From the NCBI GenBank assembly GCA_903840355.1, contig CAIMFJ010000002.1, positions 123,501 to 187,500 on the forward strand: a DNA stretch of 64,000 nt, in the 5' to 3' direction. The notes under the pieces were generated by a model. The model did no database searches. It was not told where the DNA came from and worked only from the letters and a program-made list of their open reading frames with translations. The DNA is from an uncultured Opitutia bacterium (GTDB taxonomy: Bacteria; Verrucomicrobiota; Verrucomicrobiia; Opitutales; UBA953). This document shows, one piece after another, positions 43,461-52,565 of this stretch. Both the position numbers and the translations under genes were made by a program. Every line of letters starts with the position of its first letter. Position 1 is the first letter of the stretch.

Positions 43461-45161
43461 ATGACCGTCCCTCCCCCGCTAACCGCCAACAAAGTACAGC
43501 CCACCTACATCATCGGACATAAAAATCCCGATGCAGATGCCATCTGTTCGGCCTTAGCGTACGCCGCTTTCAAAAAAGCTTCGGGAGTCACCGACGTCAT
43601 CGCCGCCCGCTGCGGCAATTCCAACGCCCGGATTGATTCCATTTTAAATCGCTTCAGCGTTTCGCTGCCCGTGTTCGTGGGTGATGTCATTCCCCGCGTC
43701 GAAGACATCATGCAAACCAACCCGTACAAAGTGGTTTGCAATGACACGTGTGCCCGCGCCTTAGAACTCTTTGATATTTACGATATCCAAGCTCTTCCGG
43801 TCGTCGACCACGACGGCCGACTCGAGGGCTACGTGTCCATCTTTGGCCTCGGTGATTACTTCATCCCTAAGCCCAAACGAGCCACCTCGATGCGCAAAGT
43901 CACGAGTTCCATTCGGGCCATCATTGGTTCAATTGGAGGCACCGATGTCATCACCTTTGATGCCGAAAATGTCGATGACCTCTACGTGCGCGTGGCGGCC
44001 ATGGAATTAGAGTCTTTTGGTAAATCCGCCACGGTAGAAGGTTTACCTACTAATAAGAGCATCATCGTCGTGGGCGATCGCTCCGACGTTCATCTCCGCG
44101 CCATCGAAATGGGAGTACGCCTCATCATCGTCACCGGGGGACACCGCATGAAACCCGAGGTGTTAAACTTGGCTAAAGCGGCTAAGGTTTCGGTGGCTTA
44201 CTCCGACACCGATAGTGCCACGACCGCTTGGGCGGTCCGTGCTTCGACGCTGATCAAAGGGTTGATTCAAAAAGATGCCCCGATTTTCCACCCGCAAGAT
44301 AAACTCTCCGTGGTGCGACGCCGCATCGTGCAATCGAGCTCGCCCATCTTTCATGTTGTAGATGAAAACGGCATCTTGGTAGGGGTGTTCAGTAAGTCGG
44401 ATATTTTAAAAACAACCCGGACGCGACTCATCCTAGTCGACCACAATGAACTCTCTCAAGCCATTGATGGGGCGGCCGAAGTTGAAATCGCCGAAGTTGT
44501 CGACCACCACCGCCTCGGCAACCCACACACGGCCCAACCGATTCTCTTTTTAAATCGCCCCCTTGGTTCGACCTGCTCCATCGTTGCCGACATGTTCCGC
44601 ACTGCAGGCCTACTGCCTTCGCCCCAAATTGCCGGATTGATGATGTGCGGTATTATTTCGGACACATTGATGCTACAGAGCCCCACGGCGACGCAACTCG
44701 ACGCCGACTTGCTCAATTGGTTAACGCGCATTGCGGATGCTGAGCCCAGGGCCTTGGCTGATATGATGTTCAACGCTGGCTCGGTACTCGCCACCCTCAC
44801 GCCCGACGAGGCCATTAAAAGCGACTGCAAGGTTTACAACGAAGGTGACCGCCGCTTCTCCGTTTCCCAAGTCGAAGAATTGGGCTTCTCCAACTTCTGG
44901 AAATCCTGTGATACCCTGATGGAATCGCTTGAAAAATATCGACGGGAAAATGGTCTTAACTTTGCTTGCTTGCTGGTGACGGATATCGACAGCCAAGGTT
45001 CCCTGCTCCTGGTTCAAGGCGAAAGCGACGTGATTAATTCCATCACCTATTCACAAAAACGTCCGCCGAATATTTTTGATCTGCCAGGCATTGTAAGTCG
45101 CAAAAAACAACTCCTCCCTTACCTCACCAGTTTGTGGGGAGGTGCGAACGACAATTCATGA
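43461..45161 (+). CDS. ppaC: Family II inorganic pyrophosphatase with CBS and DRTGG domains
   Basis: A manganese-dependent DHH-family pyrophosphatase, splitting PPi to phosphate. The 566 residues match the regulated form. Order: DHH core part 1 (YIIGHKNPDADAICSALAY, 1-60), CBS1 (about 75-135, MQTNPYKVVCNDTCARALELFD), DRTGG domain (about 140-240), CBS2 (about 265-325, PQDKLSVVRRRIVQSSSPIFHVVD), DHH core part 2 (ILVDHNELSQAI, EVVDHHRLGN, GSTCSIVADMF) and DHHA2 (about 400-566). In characterised proteins of this type the CBS/DRTGG part senses adenine nucleotides and diadenosine polyphosphates. It overlaps rnr by four bases (ATGA). Confidence 0.92.
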   Translation: MTVPPPLTANKVQPTYIIGHKNPDADAICSALAYAAFKKASGVTDVIAARCGNSNARIDSILNRFSVSLPVFVGDVIPRVEDIMQTNPYKVVCNDTCARALELFDIYDIQALPVVDHDGRLEGYVSIFGLGDYFIPKPKRATSMRKVTSSIRAIIGSIGGTDVITFDAENVDDLYVRVAAMELESFGKSATVEGLPTNKSIIVVGDRSDVHLRAIEMGVRLIIVTGGHRMKPEVLNLAKAAKVSVAYSDTDSATTAWAVRASTLIKGLIQKDAPIFHPQDKLSVVRRRIVQSSSPIFHVVDENGILVGVFSKSDILKTTRTRLILVDHNELSQAIDGAAEVEIAEVVDHHRLGNPHTAQPILFLNRPLGSTCSIVADMFRTAGLLPSPQIAGLMMCGIISDTLMLQSPTATQLDADLLNWLTRIADAEPRALADMMFNAGSVLATLTPDEAIKSDCKVYNEGDRRFSVSQVEELGFSNFWKSCDTLMESLEKYRRENGLNFACLLVTDIDSQGSLLLVQGESDVINSITYSQKRPPNIFDLPGIVSRKKQLLPYLTSLWGGANDNS

Positions 45162-47446
45162 ACGCCGAACAAGCCCTTTTAGCCTTTATGGCACGTCCGG
45201 GCTACAGCCCGCTGCGCTTGGAGGTAATCGTGGCTCATATGGGCGGCAATAAGGCAGACTTAGCGCGGCTGCGTAAATCTCTACCGCGACTGATTAAAAC
45301 CGGGACGGTCGTTTTAGTTAAAGGTCACCTCTTGGCTCTACCTAAAGGACCTAAGTCTAATTCTAATTTAGTAGAAGGCACGATTCTGTTCCGTGCCAGT
45401 GGCTCGGCACGCGTAGTCTTTGAAGCCGTTCCTGGACAAAAACCCCGCGAGCCCTTGCACATCGATTCCCAAGACACGGGGGTGGCGCTGCATGGCGATC
45501 GCGTGATGGTTAAAATCAATCCCACCCGTACGGGCCGCGATGGCGAAGACTGGGGCACCGGCAGCGTCGTCCGCGTCATCAGCCGCGCCCTCACGCAACT
45601 CACGGGGACGCTAAAAAATACCCGCCTCACTTGGTTCGTCATTCCCGATGACCCCCGGATTTCACGCGAAATCGTCGTGCGCGACCCCGCACGGTCAGGC
45701 TTGAAACCCCTCCCTAAACCGGAAGACAAAGTCGTGGTTCGCTTGGACGCTTGGGAACGCCGCAACTTAAACCCCACGGGTACCATTGTCGAAGCTCTCG
45801 GACTCACCCACACGCCGATGGCCGAATACCTCGCCATCTTGCGACGGTATAACCTCAATCCCGAATTTCCACCCGCCGTGGCGGCCGAGGCCAAGGCATT
45901 TGGCACGACTGTCCACGCGAGCGATCTCCGCGGGCGAGAAGATTTCCGCAAAGTCCCCACCATCACCATCGACCCCGATGACGCTAAGGATTTCGACGAC
46001 GCCCTCTCGGTTGAGCGCCTTGAAGATGGGCGACTTCGCATCGGCATCCACATCGCCGATGTCTCTTCGTATGTAAAACCCGGCTCACCGCTCGACAACG
46101 AAGCCAAGGAGCGAGGTAATTCGACCTACCTAGTGGGTACCGTGGTTCCGATGCTCCCACACGCTCTTTCAAGTGGTCTGTGCTCGTTGGTCGAAGGCGA
46201 AGATCGTTTGGTTAAATCGGTCATCTGTGAATTTACGCCTCAAGGCCGACTGCACAAAGCGACTTTTGCAAACTCCGTGATTTGCAGTCTCAAGCGCCTG
46301 ACCTACAAACAGGCTTACGCTTTTCTGCAGAATCAAACCAACGAACAACTCCGGGCACTGCCTGCTCCGCCTCCACACCAAACAGGCCTGCCAGGCCGGC
46401 CGTTGGCGGAATTAAGCGATAACGAACTCGGCGTGATTCGCGGGATGTGCCAAGATTTCTGGCGGATTGCGAAAACGCTGCGAGCCGAACGTTTCCGGGC
46501 AGGGTCGCTCGACCTCGACATGAAGGAAATTAAAATCTACTGCGACAAAGACGGCTGGGCCGATCGCACGGAGATTGTCCAACACGACGAGTCTCACCAA
46601 TTAGTCGAAGAGTTCATGTTGCTGGCGAATGAATGCGTGGCCTCGAGCCTCGACCGCGCCAGCATTCCGCATGTCTGCCGGGTTCACGATGACCCTGATC
46701 CTGAAAAGTTAGCCGCCTTGCGCGAAGAGCTTGCGGAAAGCGGGTTTCAAGTCGGCGACCTCACCCATCGTTCGATGATGGTCAAACTCCTGCACGACCT
46801 GAAATCGCGCGAGGATGGTTACACCATCCGCATCCAATTACTCCGGTCGCTCAAGCAAGCCTGCTACCGCCCCTCGCCCGATGGTCACTTCGGCTTAGCG
46901 AAGAAGCACTACTCACACTTTACCTCCCCGATTCGGCGTTATGCCGACTTAGTGGAACACCGCATCTTCGACGCGTACCTGCAAAAAACGGGCGTGCCTT
47001 CAGCTCCGAAAGAACCCGTGCGGTTCCCCGGCATAGGCGACCTCGCAAAAACGTGCGAACACATTTCAATCACCGAACGCAACAGTGCTGAAGCCGAGCG
47101 TGATTCGGTAAAAATTAAACTCCTCGAGTTGTTTGAACGGGAAATGGAACGCAAAGATAAGCGTCCCTTTGAAGCCATCATCACCGATATCAAACCCCAT
47201 GGCCTTATGGTCGAGCTCACCGCTTCCAATGCCTTTGGCTTGGTACACATCTCGACCTTAACCGACGACTATTACCGCATCAATGAACGCGGCAATATGC
47301 TGCGCGGCAACCGCACCGGACGCACCTTCGTCACGGGCAGCACCATTCAAGTCGTGGTCGACCGCATTGACCGTTATAAGCGCCAAGTAGATTTCCGTTT
47401 AGCGGAAACCAACACGCCCAAAACCAAAGGCGGCAACGCCCGCTAA
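45158..47446 (+). CDS. rnr: Ribonuclease R
   Basis: RNase R is a processive 3'-to-5' exoribonuclease that degrades structured RNA. The start at 45158 (MNAEQALLAFMARPGYSPL) overlaps the pyrophosphatase stop. The 762 residues hold an N-terminal helix-turn-helix, two cold-shock domains, the RNB domain with the catalytic Asp cluster TIDPDDAKDFDDALSVERL, GIHIADVSSYV, and a C-terminal S1 domain (about 645-750: RPFEAIITDIKPHGLMVELT). A short basic tail follows. Length is normal. Confidence 0.95.
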   Translation: MNAEQALLAFMARPGYSPLRLEVIVAHMGGNKADLARLRKSLPRLIKTGTVVLVKGHLLALPKGPKSNSNLVEGTILFRASGSARVVFEAVPGQKPREPLHIDSQDTGVALHGDRVMVKINPTRTGRDGEDWGTGSVVRVISRALTQLTGTLKNTRLTWFVIPDDPRISREIVVRDPARSGLKPLPKPEDKVVVRLDAWERRNLNPTGTIVEALGLTHTPMAEYLAILRRYNLNPEFPPAVAAEAKAFGTTVHASDLRGREDFRKVPTITIDPDDAKDFDDALSVERLEDGRLRIGIHIADVSSYVKPGSPLDNEAKERGNSTYLVGTVVPMLPHALSSGLCSLVEGEDRLVKSVICEFTPQGRLHKATFANSVICSLKRLTYKQAYAFLQNQTNEQLRALPAPPPHQTGLPGRPLAELSDNELGVIRGMCQDFWRIAKTLRAERFRAGSLDLDMKEIKIYCDKDGWADRTEIVQHDESHQLVEEFMLLANECVASSLDRASIPHVCRVHDDPDPEKLAALREELAESGFQVGDLTHRSMMVKLLHDLKSREDGYTIRIQLLRSLKQACYRPSPDGHFGLAKKHYSHFTSPIRRYADLVEHRIFDAYLQKTGVPSAPKEPVRFPGIGDLAKTCEHISITERNSAEAERDSVKIKLLELFEREMERKDKRPFEAIITDIKPHGLMVELTASNAFGLVHISTLTDDYYRINERGNMLRGNRTGRTFVTGSTIQVVVDRIDRYKRQVDFRLAETNTPKTKGGNAR

Positions 47447-47449
47447 AGT

Positions 47450-48163
47450 TTAATACTGCGTGAATAAACGCCACCAGCCACGCGTGTAATCCTCGATGGC
47501 TTGGCTCACGCGAATACGTCCGGCGTCGTCATCGGTCCAAATCACAGGGATTTCGGTCACGCTGTAGCCCCGACGATAAAGCTGCTCCAACGCTTCAGCC
47601 CCATACACGAAACCTTGGCGACCCTCGCGAAGCGGTAGCGTACGCCACACCTCGTGCCGCACTAGTTTCATCCCACACCCTGGGTCTGTCAGTCGCCCTT
47701 GGGGCAATAAACGCCAGGCACTCGATAAACCGGCGGACAAGAACGTGCGGAAAAAAGTACGTCCGATGACCTCCGAGGACGCCAACCAACGCGAGCCTGC
47801 CACGGCATCAGCCTGACCCGTTTGAATCAGCTGGTAGCCCTCGACCAAAGCCAAGGGGTCCGTCGCCATATCGATATCACAATAGGCCAACACCGTGCTC
47901 CCCGAGGGAGCCAAAGCCCAGCCCCGTGCAATACCTTGCCCCTTGTCGGGATGCTCACTGGCGCGGGTATACCCGATTGTGGTGTTATGATTTTGATTAT
48001 AACGCTGCAGGACTTGCAGCGTCTGATCCGTCGAACCGTTATCGGAAATCAAAACTTGATAAGCGGTGAAAGAAGCGGCGTAGAGTTTGGCTTGTAAGTG
48101 CCGGAGTCCCGACTCCAGGCGGGCCTCCTCATTGCGCACGGGTATGACGATAAAGAGGCTCAC
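47450..48163 (-). CDS. Family 2 glycosyltransferase, dolichyl-phosphate-mannosyltransferase-like
   Basis: The 237 residues form one GT-A domain: SLFIVIPVRNEEARLESGL, VLISDNGSTDQTLQV, AREH-like RASEHPDKGQGIARGWALA, VLAYCDIDMATDPLAL (DxD-type metal site), AVAGSRWL, DPGCGMKLVRHEV and the YSVTEIPVIWTDDDAGRIR end. These are typical of enzymes that use a lipid-phosphate acceptor. No membrane segment is present. The GTG at 48163 is chosen: it overlaps the dxs stop by four bases (GTGA) and starts at the fold. Confidence 0.87.
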   Translation of the reverse strand: MSLFIVIPVRNEEARLESGLRHLQAKLYAASFTAYQVLISDNGSTDQTLQVLQRYNQNHNTTIGYTRASEHPDKGQGIARGWALAPSGSTVLAYCDIDMATDPLALVEGYQLIQTGQADAVAGSRWLASSEVIGRTFFRTFLSAGLSSAWRLLPQGRLTDPGCGMKLVRHEVWRTLPLREGRQGFVYGAEALEQLYRRGYSVTEIPVIWTDDDAGRIRVSQAIEDYTRGWWRLFTQY

Positions 48164-50058
48164 GCACCGCGCAGCTCGCGCCAGCGCTGCAAAGCCTTCT
48201 CGAGGCACTGCTCAGGCGATAAGCCATAGGCGGCGCGTAAGGTTTTAACATCGGTCGCGTGAGCGATGAATTGATCGGGCCAGCCCAAACGCAAGACCGA
48301 CACCGTCCGACCCGATTCGGCCAAGGCTTCCATCACGCCCGTGCCGAAACCGCCCGTGATGACGCCATCTTCCATCGTAATGATTAACTTAGCCGTCGCC
48401 GCTTGTTGACCTAAAAGGGCGTGGTCAATCGGCTTGGCGAAACGGGCGTTTACTATCCCCACAGACACGCCCGTCGCCGCACGCAAAGTTGCAGCGAGCA
48501 CTTGAGCGTCTTCTAACATCGTCCCCAAAGCCCAAATTTGAATCTCACTCCCAGGCTGCAAGACCTCTGCTTGACCAATCGTCAGCAAGGCAGGCTTTTC
48601 CTTGATTGGCTTACCCATAGCGGCACCGCGAGGGTAACGAATGAACATCGGCTTCCCCGATTGGAGCGCGGTGTGCAACATGTCCGACAACTCATCTTCG
48701 TCCTTCGGTTGCATCAAGGTAACGTTCGGCACACAGCGCAGGTAAGCGATATCAAACACCCCGTGGTGCGTTGGACCATCGCTCGGCGAAAGCCCCGCAC
48801 GGTCCATGCAAAAGGTCACGGGCAAGTTCTGCAGGCAGACATCGTGAATCACCATGTCGTAAGCACGCTGGAGAAAAGTAGAATAAATCGCGCAAACCGG
48901 ACGCAAATCGCGGGCCGCCAGCCCAGCCGCAAACAGGGCCGCATGTTCCTCAGCGATACCGACGTCATGGTACTGTGCCGGCAAGGCTTGCTTGAGCTGA
49001 TTAAGACCCGTGCCTGCGGGCATCGCGGCCGTGATGCCCACGACCTTAGGATTCGCCTTAGCCTCGCGAACCAACAGGGAACCAAATACATCCTGCCAGG
49101 CTTTGGGAGCCCCAGGCTTGCCCGAAGCCAGACTATCACCCGTCTCGGGATCAAAGGCACCAGTACCGTGGAATTTCTCGGGATTCTTTAAAGCCGCCGC
49201 GAGACCCCGACCTTTCTCCGTGCGCACGTGCAAGAGCACGGGGCCTTTGGCGTCTCGGCAAAACGCCAAGTAGCGCTCCAAGGTCGGCAAATCATGCCCA
49301 TCAATCGGGCCGATGTAACGCACGCCATAGTGCTCAAAGAAAGACGAATTACGCGTGTACCAATTCTTCACATGCCGCTTAAAACTACGGCCGAAATTTA
49401 AAAACTTCGTCCCCCAACGCGACTTGCCCAGCACGCGCTTTAAGCCCTGCTGAGAATTATTATAAGGCTGCGTAACAATCAGACGGTTCAAAATATCGGC
49501 GACGGCACCAACGTTACGATCAATCGACCACTCGTTATCATTTAAGACAATCACCAGACGTTGCGTGCTATTAGCGGCATTATTTAGAGCCTCCATCGTG
49601 ACCCCGCACGTTAACGCCGCATCGCCAATTAAAGCGACTACATGCGCCGCTTCACCCAAGCGATCCCGGGCATTGGCCAAACCAACGGCAGCCGACAATG
49701 CCGTACCCGCGTGACCGGCCCCAAAAACGTCGTGCAAACTTTCCTCGCGATTTAAAAAACCGCTTAGACCACCCGTCTGACGAATCTTATCAAAACCCTC
49801 ATTCGCCCGACCAGTGAGTAATTTATGAACGTAGCCTTGGTGAGCGACGTCGAAGACAAACTTATCGCGGGGGGTTTGAAAGACGCGGTGTAGGGCAATC
49901 GTTAATTCCACGACCCCTAAGTTCGGACCAATATGGCCACCGTTTTTCGCGGTCACCGCTACCAACCGTTCGCGAATTTCCTGAGCCAAGGGAGCCAACT
50001 GCTCCGCGGGGAGGGCCCGGACATCGGCGGGACCTTGGATGTGAGCAAGGAGTGACAT
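48160..50058 (-). CDS. dxs: 1-deoxy-D-xylulose-5-phosphate synthase
   Basis: Dxs condenses pyruvate and glyceraldehyde-3-phosphate with thiamine diphosphate, the entry step of the MEP pathway. The 632 residues have the TPP-binding motif GDAALTCGVTMEALNNA...VLNDNEWS, the N-terminal HIGPNLGVVELTIALH, VFDVAHQGYVHKLLTGR, GPIDGHDLPTLE, and in the transketolase pyrimidine domain AGLSPSDGPTHHGVFDIAYLR and MPAGTGLNQL. It shares one base with the xseB stop (TAATG) and is followed by a glycosyltransferase. ispH, the last MEP gene, is at 690-1562. Confidence 0.97.
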   Translation of the reverse strand: MSLLAHIQGPADVRALPAEQLAPLAQEIRERLVAVTAKNGGHIGPNLGVVELTIALHRVFQTPRDKFVFDVAHQGYVHKLLTGRANEGFDKIRQTGGLSGFLNREESLHDVFGAGHAGTALSAAVGLANARDRLGEAAHVVALIGDAALTCGVTMEALNNAANSTQRLVIVLNDNEWSIDRNVGAVADILNRLIVTQPYNNSQQGLKRVLGKSRWGTKFLNFGRSFKRHVKNWYTRNSSFFEHYGVRYIGPIDGHDLPTLERYLAFCRDAKGPVLLHVRTEKGRGLAAALKNPEKFHGTGAFDPETGDSLASGKPGAPKAWQDVFGSLLVREAKANPKVVGITAAMPAGTGLNQLKQALPAQYHDVGIAEEHAALFAAGLAARDLRPVCAIYSTFLQRAYDMVIHDVCLQNLPVTFCMDRAGLSPSDGPTHHGVFDIAYLRCVPNVTLMQPKDEDELSDMLHTALQSGKPMFIRYPRGAAMGKPIKEKPALLTIGQAEVLQPGSEIQIWALGTMLEDAQVLAATLRAATGVSVGIVNARFAKPIDHALLGQQAATAKLIITMEDGVITGGFGTGVMEALAESGRTVSVLRLGWPDQFIAHATDVKTLRAAYGLSPEQCLEKALQRWRELRGA

Positions 50059-50291
50059 TATCCCTGGCTGTCTTCGGCACGCTTCCCTAATTGTTCGATG
50101 CGCAATTCAGCTTCTTTCAAGCTGTCTTGGCAGGCCTTCAAAAGTCGCATCCCCTCTTCATACTTAGTCACCAACTCATCGAGGGAAATCGATCCCGATT
50201 CCAACGTCTCGACGAGTTTTTGCAGCTTCGCAAGATCGGACTCAAACGAGTCCTTACCCGAGCTCGATGGACTTTTCTTTTCGGCACACAT
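50058..50291 (-). CDS. xseB: Exodeoxyribonuclease VII small subunit
   Basis: XseB is the small subunit of the single-strand DNA nuclease ExoVII. The 77 residues begin at 50291 (MCAEKKSPSSSGKDSFESDL). The core FESDLAKLQKLVETLESGSISLDELVTKYEEGMRLLKACQDSLKEAELRIEQL is the typical helical hairpin. The frame opens further upstream but without family character. xseB-dxs linkage is common in bacteria; xseA and ispA are not in the window. Confidence 0.93.
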   Translation of the reverse strand: MCAEKKSPSSSGKDSFESDLAKLQKLVETLESGSISLDELVTKYEEGMRLLKACQDSLKEAELRIEQLGKRAEDSQG

Positions 50292-50389
50292 AAGGGCGAA
50301 CCCTACTCTCACAGACTTCCGCAACGTCTCAAGTGTGGATTAAGAAAAGCCACGGAAGAATGCCCCGCCAACCCCACCTAGCCTCAAAA

Positions 50390-51466
50390 TTAGAGGTATT
50401 GAGTGAGTGTGGCGACCCGGGCACCATCGAGTTGGCGCACTAAGCCCACGGCCAAGTCCACACAGGCATTTAAATCCGCCATATCTAGGACCGCATTATG
50501 CGTGTGAATATAACGAGCAGGGACGCCCAAAACAATCACGGGAATGCCTTTACCATAGGCCTGAAACGCACGGGCATCCGTACCGCCCGTGCGACGGACC
50601 GCTAATTGACAGGGAATGCCTAAGTCTTGGGCCACCTGCAGGGTTAAATCTACCAAGCGAGGGTTCATGATGGCAGTCGGGTCGTAGGCACGCACTTGGA
50701 CGCCTCGGCCTAACACCCCCTGCGAACCGCCACCCAGTCCGGGAACGTCGTCTGCAGGAGGACCTTCGAGGACAATCACCACATCGGGCTTAGCGACTTC
50801 AGCCGCCGTGGCTGCCCCGCGACAACCCACTTCTTCCTGCACCGTCGCCACGGCCAATAAATTGCAAGGCAACGAAGCCGACTGATCAAGTTCTTTGACG
50901 GCCAAGGAGAGCACCGTCATACCCGCCCGATTATCGAAGGCCTTCCCAGCATACAGACCCTCTTCGGCCAAGGGCACAAACGAGGTGGCCGGGACAACGG
51001 GATCGCCGAGGCGAATCCCAAGCTCCTTGACGCGCAACGCTGAGCGCGCGCCGATATCAACAAACACGCGATCCACACTGGCGGCTTGTTGACCTCCCTG
51101 ATGCGGAGGTAAGGCCGTCACAATCCCAAGGTACTCCCGCTTTTGGAGGCGGGAGAAAATTCTTAAACGCTGCGAGGCCAAGACACCGTCGGGCCAACCG
51201 CCTAAAGCCGCTAATCGCAAATAACCATCGGGCGTGATTTCTTGAACCAAGAAACCAACTTCATCCATGTGGGCCGTTAGCACCACCCGCGGACCGGTCG
51301 CCCCGGCACGTGCCGCAATGACGCTCCCCAAACCATCCGTAACGCACTCCCGCCCATGGAGATTTTTCAGAAAAATCTGACGTACGGCCGCCTCGTACCC
51401 CGAAGCCCCATGCGCTTCAGAATATTCAGCTAATAAGGAAACCGCCGCAGACGAACGAGAAGACAT
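50390..51466 (-). CDS. M42 family (FrvX-like) aminopeptidase
   Basis: A dinuclear metallo-aminopeptidase of the M42/glutamyl-aminopeptidase type. The metal ligands are visible in VVLTAHMDEVGFLVQEI, KAFDNRAGMTVL, QEEVGCRGA, and ARYIHTHNAVLD. Length (358) matches the family. It degrades peptides in the cytoplasm; some relatives were once annotated as endoglucanases, but there is no glycosidase motif here. The gene starts four bases after exbD and may be cotranscribed with it. Confidence 0.93.
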   Translation of the reverse strand: MSSRSSAAVSLLAEYSEAHGASGYEAAVRQIFLKNLHGRECVTDGLGSVIAARAGATGPRVVLTAHMDEVGFLVQEITPDGYLRLAALGGWPDGVLASQRLRIFSRLQKREYLGIVTALPPHQGGQQAASVDRVFVDIGARSALRVKELGIRLGDPVVPATSFVPLAEEGLYAGKAFDNRAGMTVLSLAVKELDQSASLPCNLLAVATVQEEVGCRGAATAAEVAKPDVVIVLEGPPADDVPGLGGGSQGVLGRGVQVRAYDPTAIMNPRLVDLTLQVAQDLGIPCQLAVRRTGGTDARAFQAYGKGIPVIVLGVPARYIHTHNAVLDMADLNACVDLAVGLVRQLDGARVATLTQYL

Positions 51467-51470
51467 AGGG

Positions 51471-51872
51471 CTATTGAGGTTTACGCGTCAACAGCCGTGG
51501 TTTTAAACCAACCTTACCCACGGTATCGAGCACATAAACCGCCGCCCCCGTCAGGGATTGTTCGTCGGCCACAATCAACACTTCGGCGTTGGCGTCGCGT
51601 TTCGCCCGCTCGGCCATGGCCTTTTCTAAGGCAGGACGGGAGATTTCCTTTCCTTCCAAATAAAGTTTACCCTCGCGATCGACGCCAATCACCATCGCCG
51701 GACTACCATTGCCCGTCGCTCCCGACTGGGCCGCAGGCGGCACAATCGACAAGGAGTTCGCTTCTTCAAACCGTCCGCACAGCAACAAGAAGAACACCAA
51801 CACCACCATCACATCAATGAGGGGGATGATGTTAATCTCGTTCCGCCGCCGACGTGTGATGACTAAACTCAT
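51471..51872 (-). CDS. exbD: ExbD/TolR family biopolymer transport protein
   Basis: ExbD works with ExbB to use the proton gradient, usually to energise TonB or Tol. The start at 51872 (MSLVITRRRRNEINIIPLIDVM) opens the characteristic single N-terminal membrane helix with the functional Asp in PLIDVMVVLVFFLLL. The periplasmic domain holds VIGVDREGKLYLEGKEI and EVLIVADEQSLTGAAVYVLDTVGKVGL. The 133 residues are normal. It overlaps exbB by four bases. No tonB is in the window, so the client could be TonB, TolA or another system. Confidence 0.92.
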   Translation of the reverse strand: MSLVITRRRRNEINIIPLIDVMVVLVFFLLLCGRFEEANSLSIVPPAAQSGATGNGSPAMVIGVDREGKLYLEGKEISRPALEKAMAERAKRDANAEVLIVADEQSLTGAAVYVLDTVGKVGLKPRLLTRKPQ

Positions 51873-52420
51873 CGCACTTGAGCGTCTAAAGCTTCCACCA
51901 ACACATCGATTCTTGAAGAAACCATCTCGAGGCGTCGGCTCAGCCAATTCGAAGCGACTAAGGCTGGAATCGCAATGCAGAGACCGATCATCGTGGTGCT
52001 TAACGCTAAACCCACACCGCGAGTTAACGTGGCCGAATCAGGCAGACCATGTTGCGGGAATAAACTCGCCAAACCCGTCACCGTACCCAGCAAGCCCAGC
52101 AAAGGAGCGGCGGCGACGATGCTGTCCAGCAAGTGCATCCCGCGTTGCAGGCGCACTAACTCTTGACGAGCCCAGGCTTTGAGCACTTCGCCACGGTGGC
52201 CATCTTTCCAACGGAGCACTAAGCGACCGGCGACGGACTCACCCGCCTCAACGCCAACTTCATGGACACGCCCCTTGAGCACCGCTTGCACCACCGTGTC
52301 TGGGGCCACGCGGGCGACCCGAAACGCGAGAGCCCGCTCAATGATGAGATAAACCGCCAACAGGGAGCAAAAGCCTAATGGCCATATGAAAATCCCCGCA
52401 CCTTCGAGTAAAGTTTGCAC
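51869..52420 (-). CDS. exbB: ExbB/TolQ family proton channel protein
   Basis: The 183 residues have three membrane segments (AGIFIWPLGFCSLLAVYLIIE, LLDSIVAAAPLLGLLGTVTG and TMIGLCIAIPALVASN). The family loop SIVAAAPLLGLLGTVTGLASLF is followed by LTRGVGLALSTTMIGL. It is the channel partner of the next gene, exbD, and is transcribed away from the giant pseudopilin-like gene across a 145-base gap. Confidence 0.93.
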   Translation of the reverse strand: MQTLLEGAGIFIWPLGFCSLLAVYLIIERALAFRVARVAPDTVVQAVLKGRVHEVGVEAGESVAGRLVLRWKDGHRGEVLKAWARQELVRLQRGMHLLDSIVAAAPLLGLLGTVTGLASLFPQHGLPDSATLTRGVGLALSTTMIGLCIAIPALVASNWLSRRLEMVSSRIDVLVEALDAQVR

Positions 52421-52468
52421 GTCTCTACTTTACTATCCTTTTACACTTCGCAAGTGAGACCCATGTAA

Positions 52469-52500
52469 AATTTAATAGATTGGAATCAATCCATTAAATT
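52469..52500. repeat. AT-rich inverted repeat between exbB and the Verru_Chthon-A-like gene
   Basis: AATTTAATAGATTG (52469-52482) and CAATCCATTAAATT (52487-52500) pair with one mismatch around GAAT. It lies in the middle of the divergent intergenic region, about 50 bases from exbB and 66 from the GTG. Its position suggests an operator or a shared control structure. Confidence 0.55.
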
Positions 52501-52565
52501 AGCCTCCCCTTTTATGGTTAAAAATGAAGTTTCGCCGAAAGATAAAATTTCAAAAGGATGTTTAG

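Noticed and set aside
45325..46107. 260-codon antisense frame inside rnr
   Set aside because: It is fully inside the RNase R coding sequence on the other strand, is Arg/Ser-rich in the manner of a shadow frame and has no domain.
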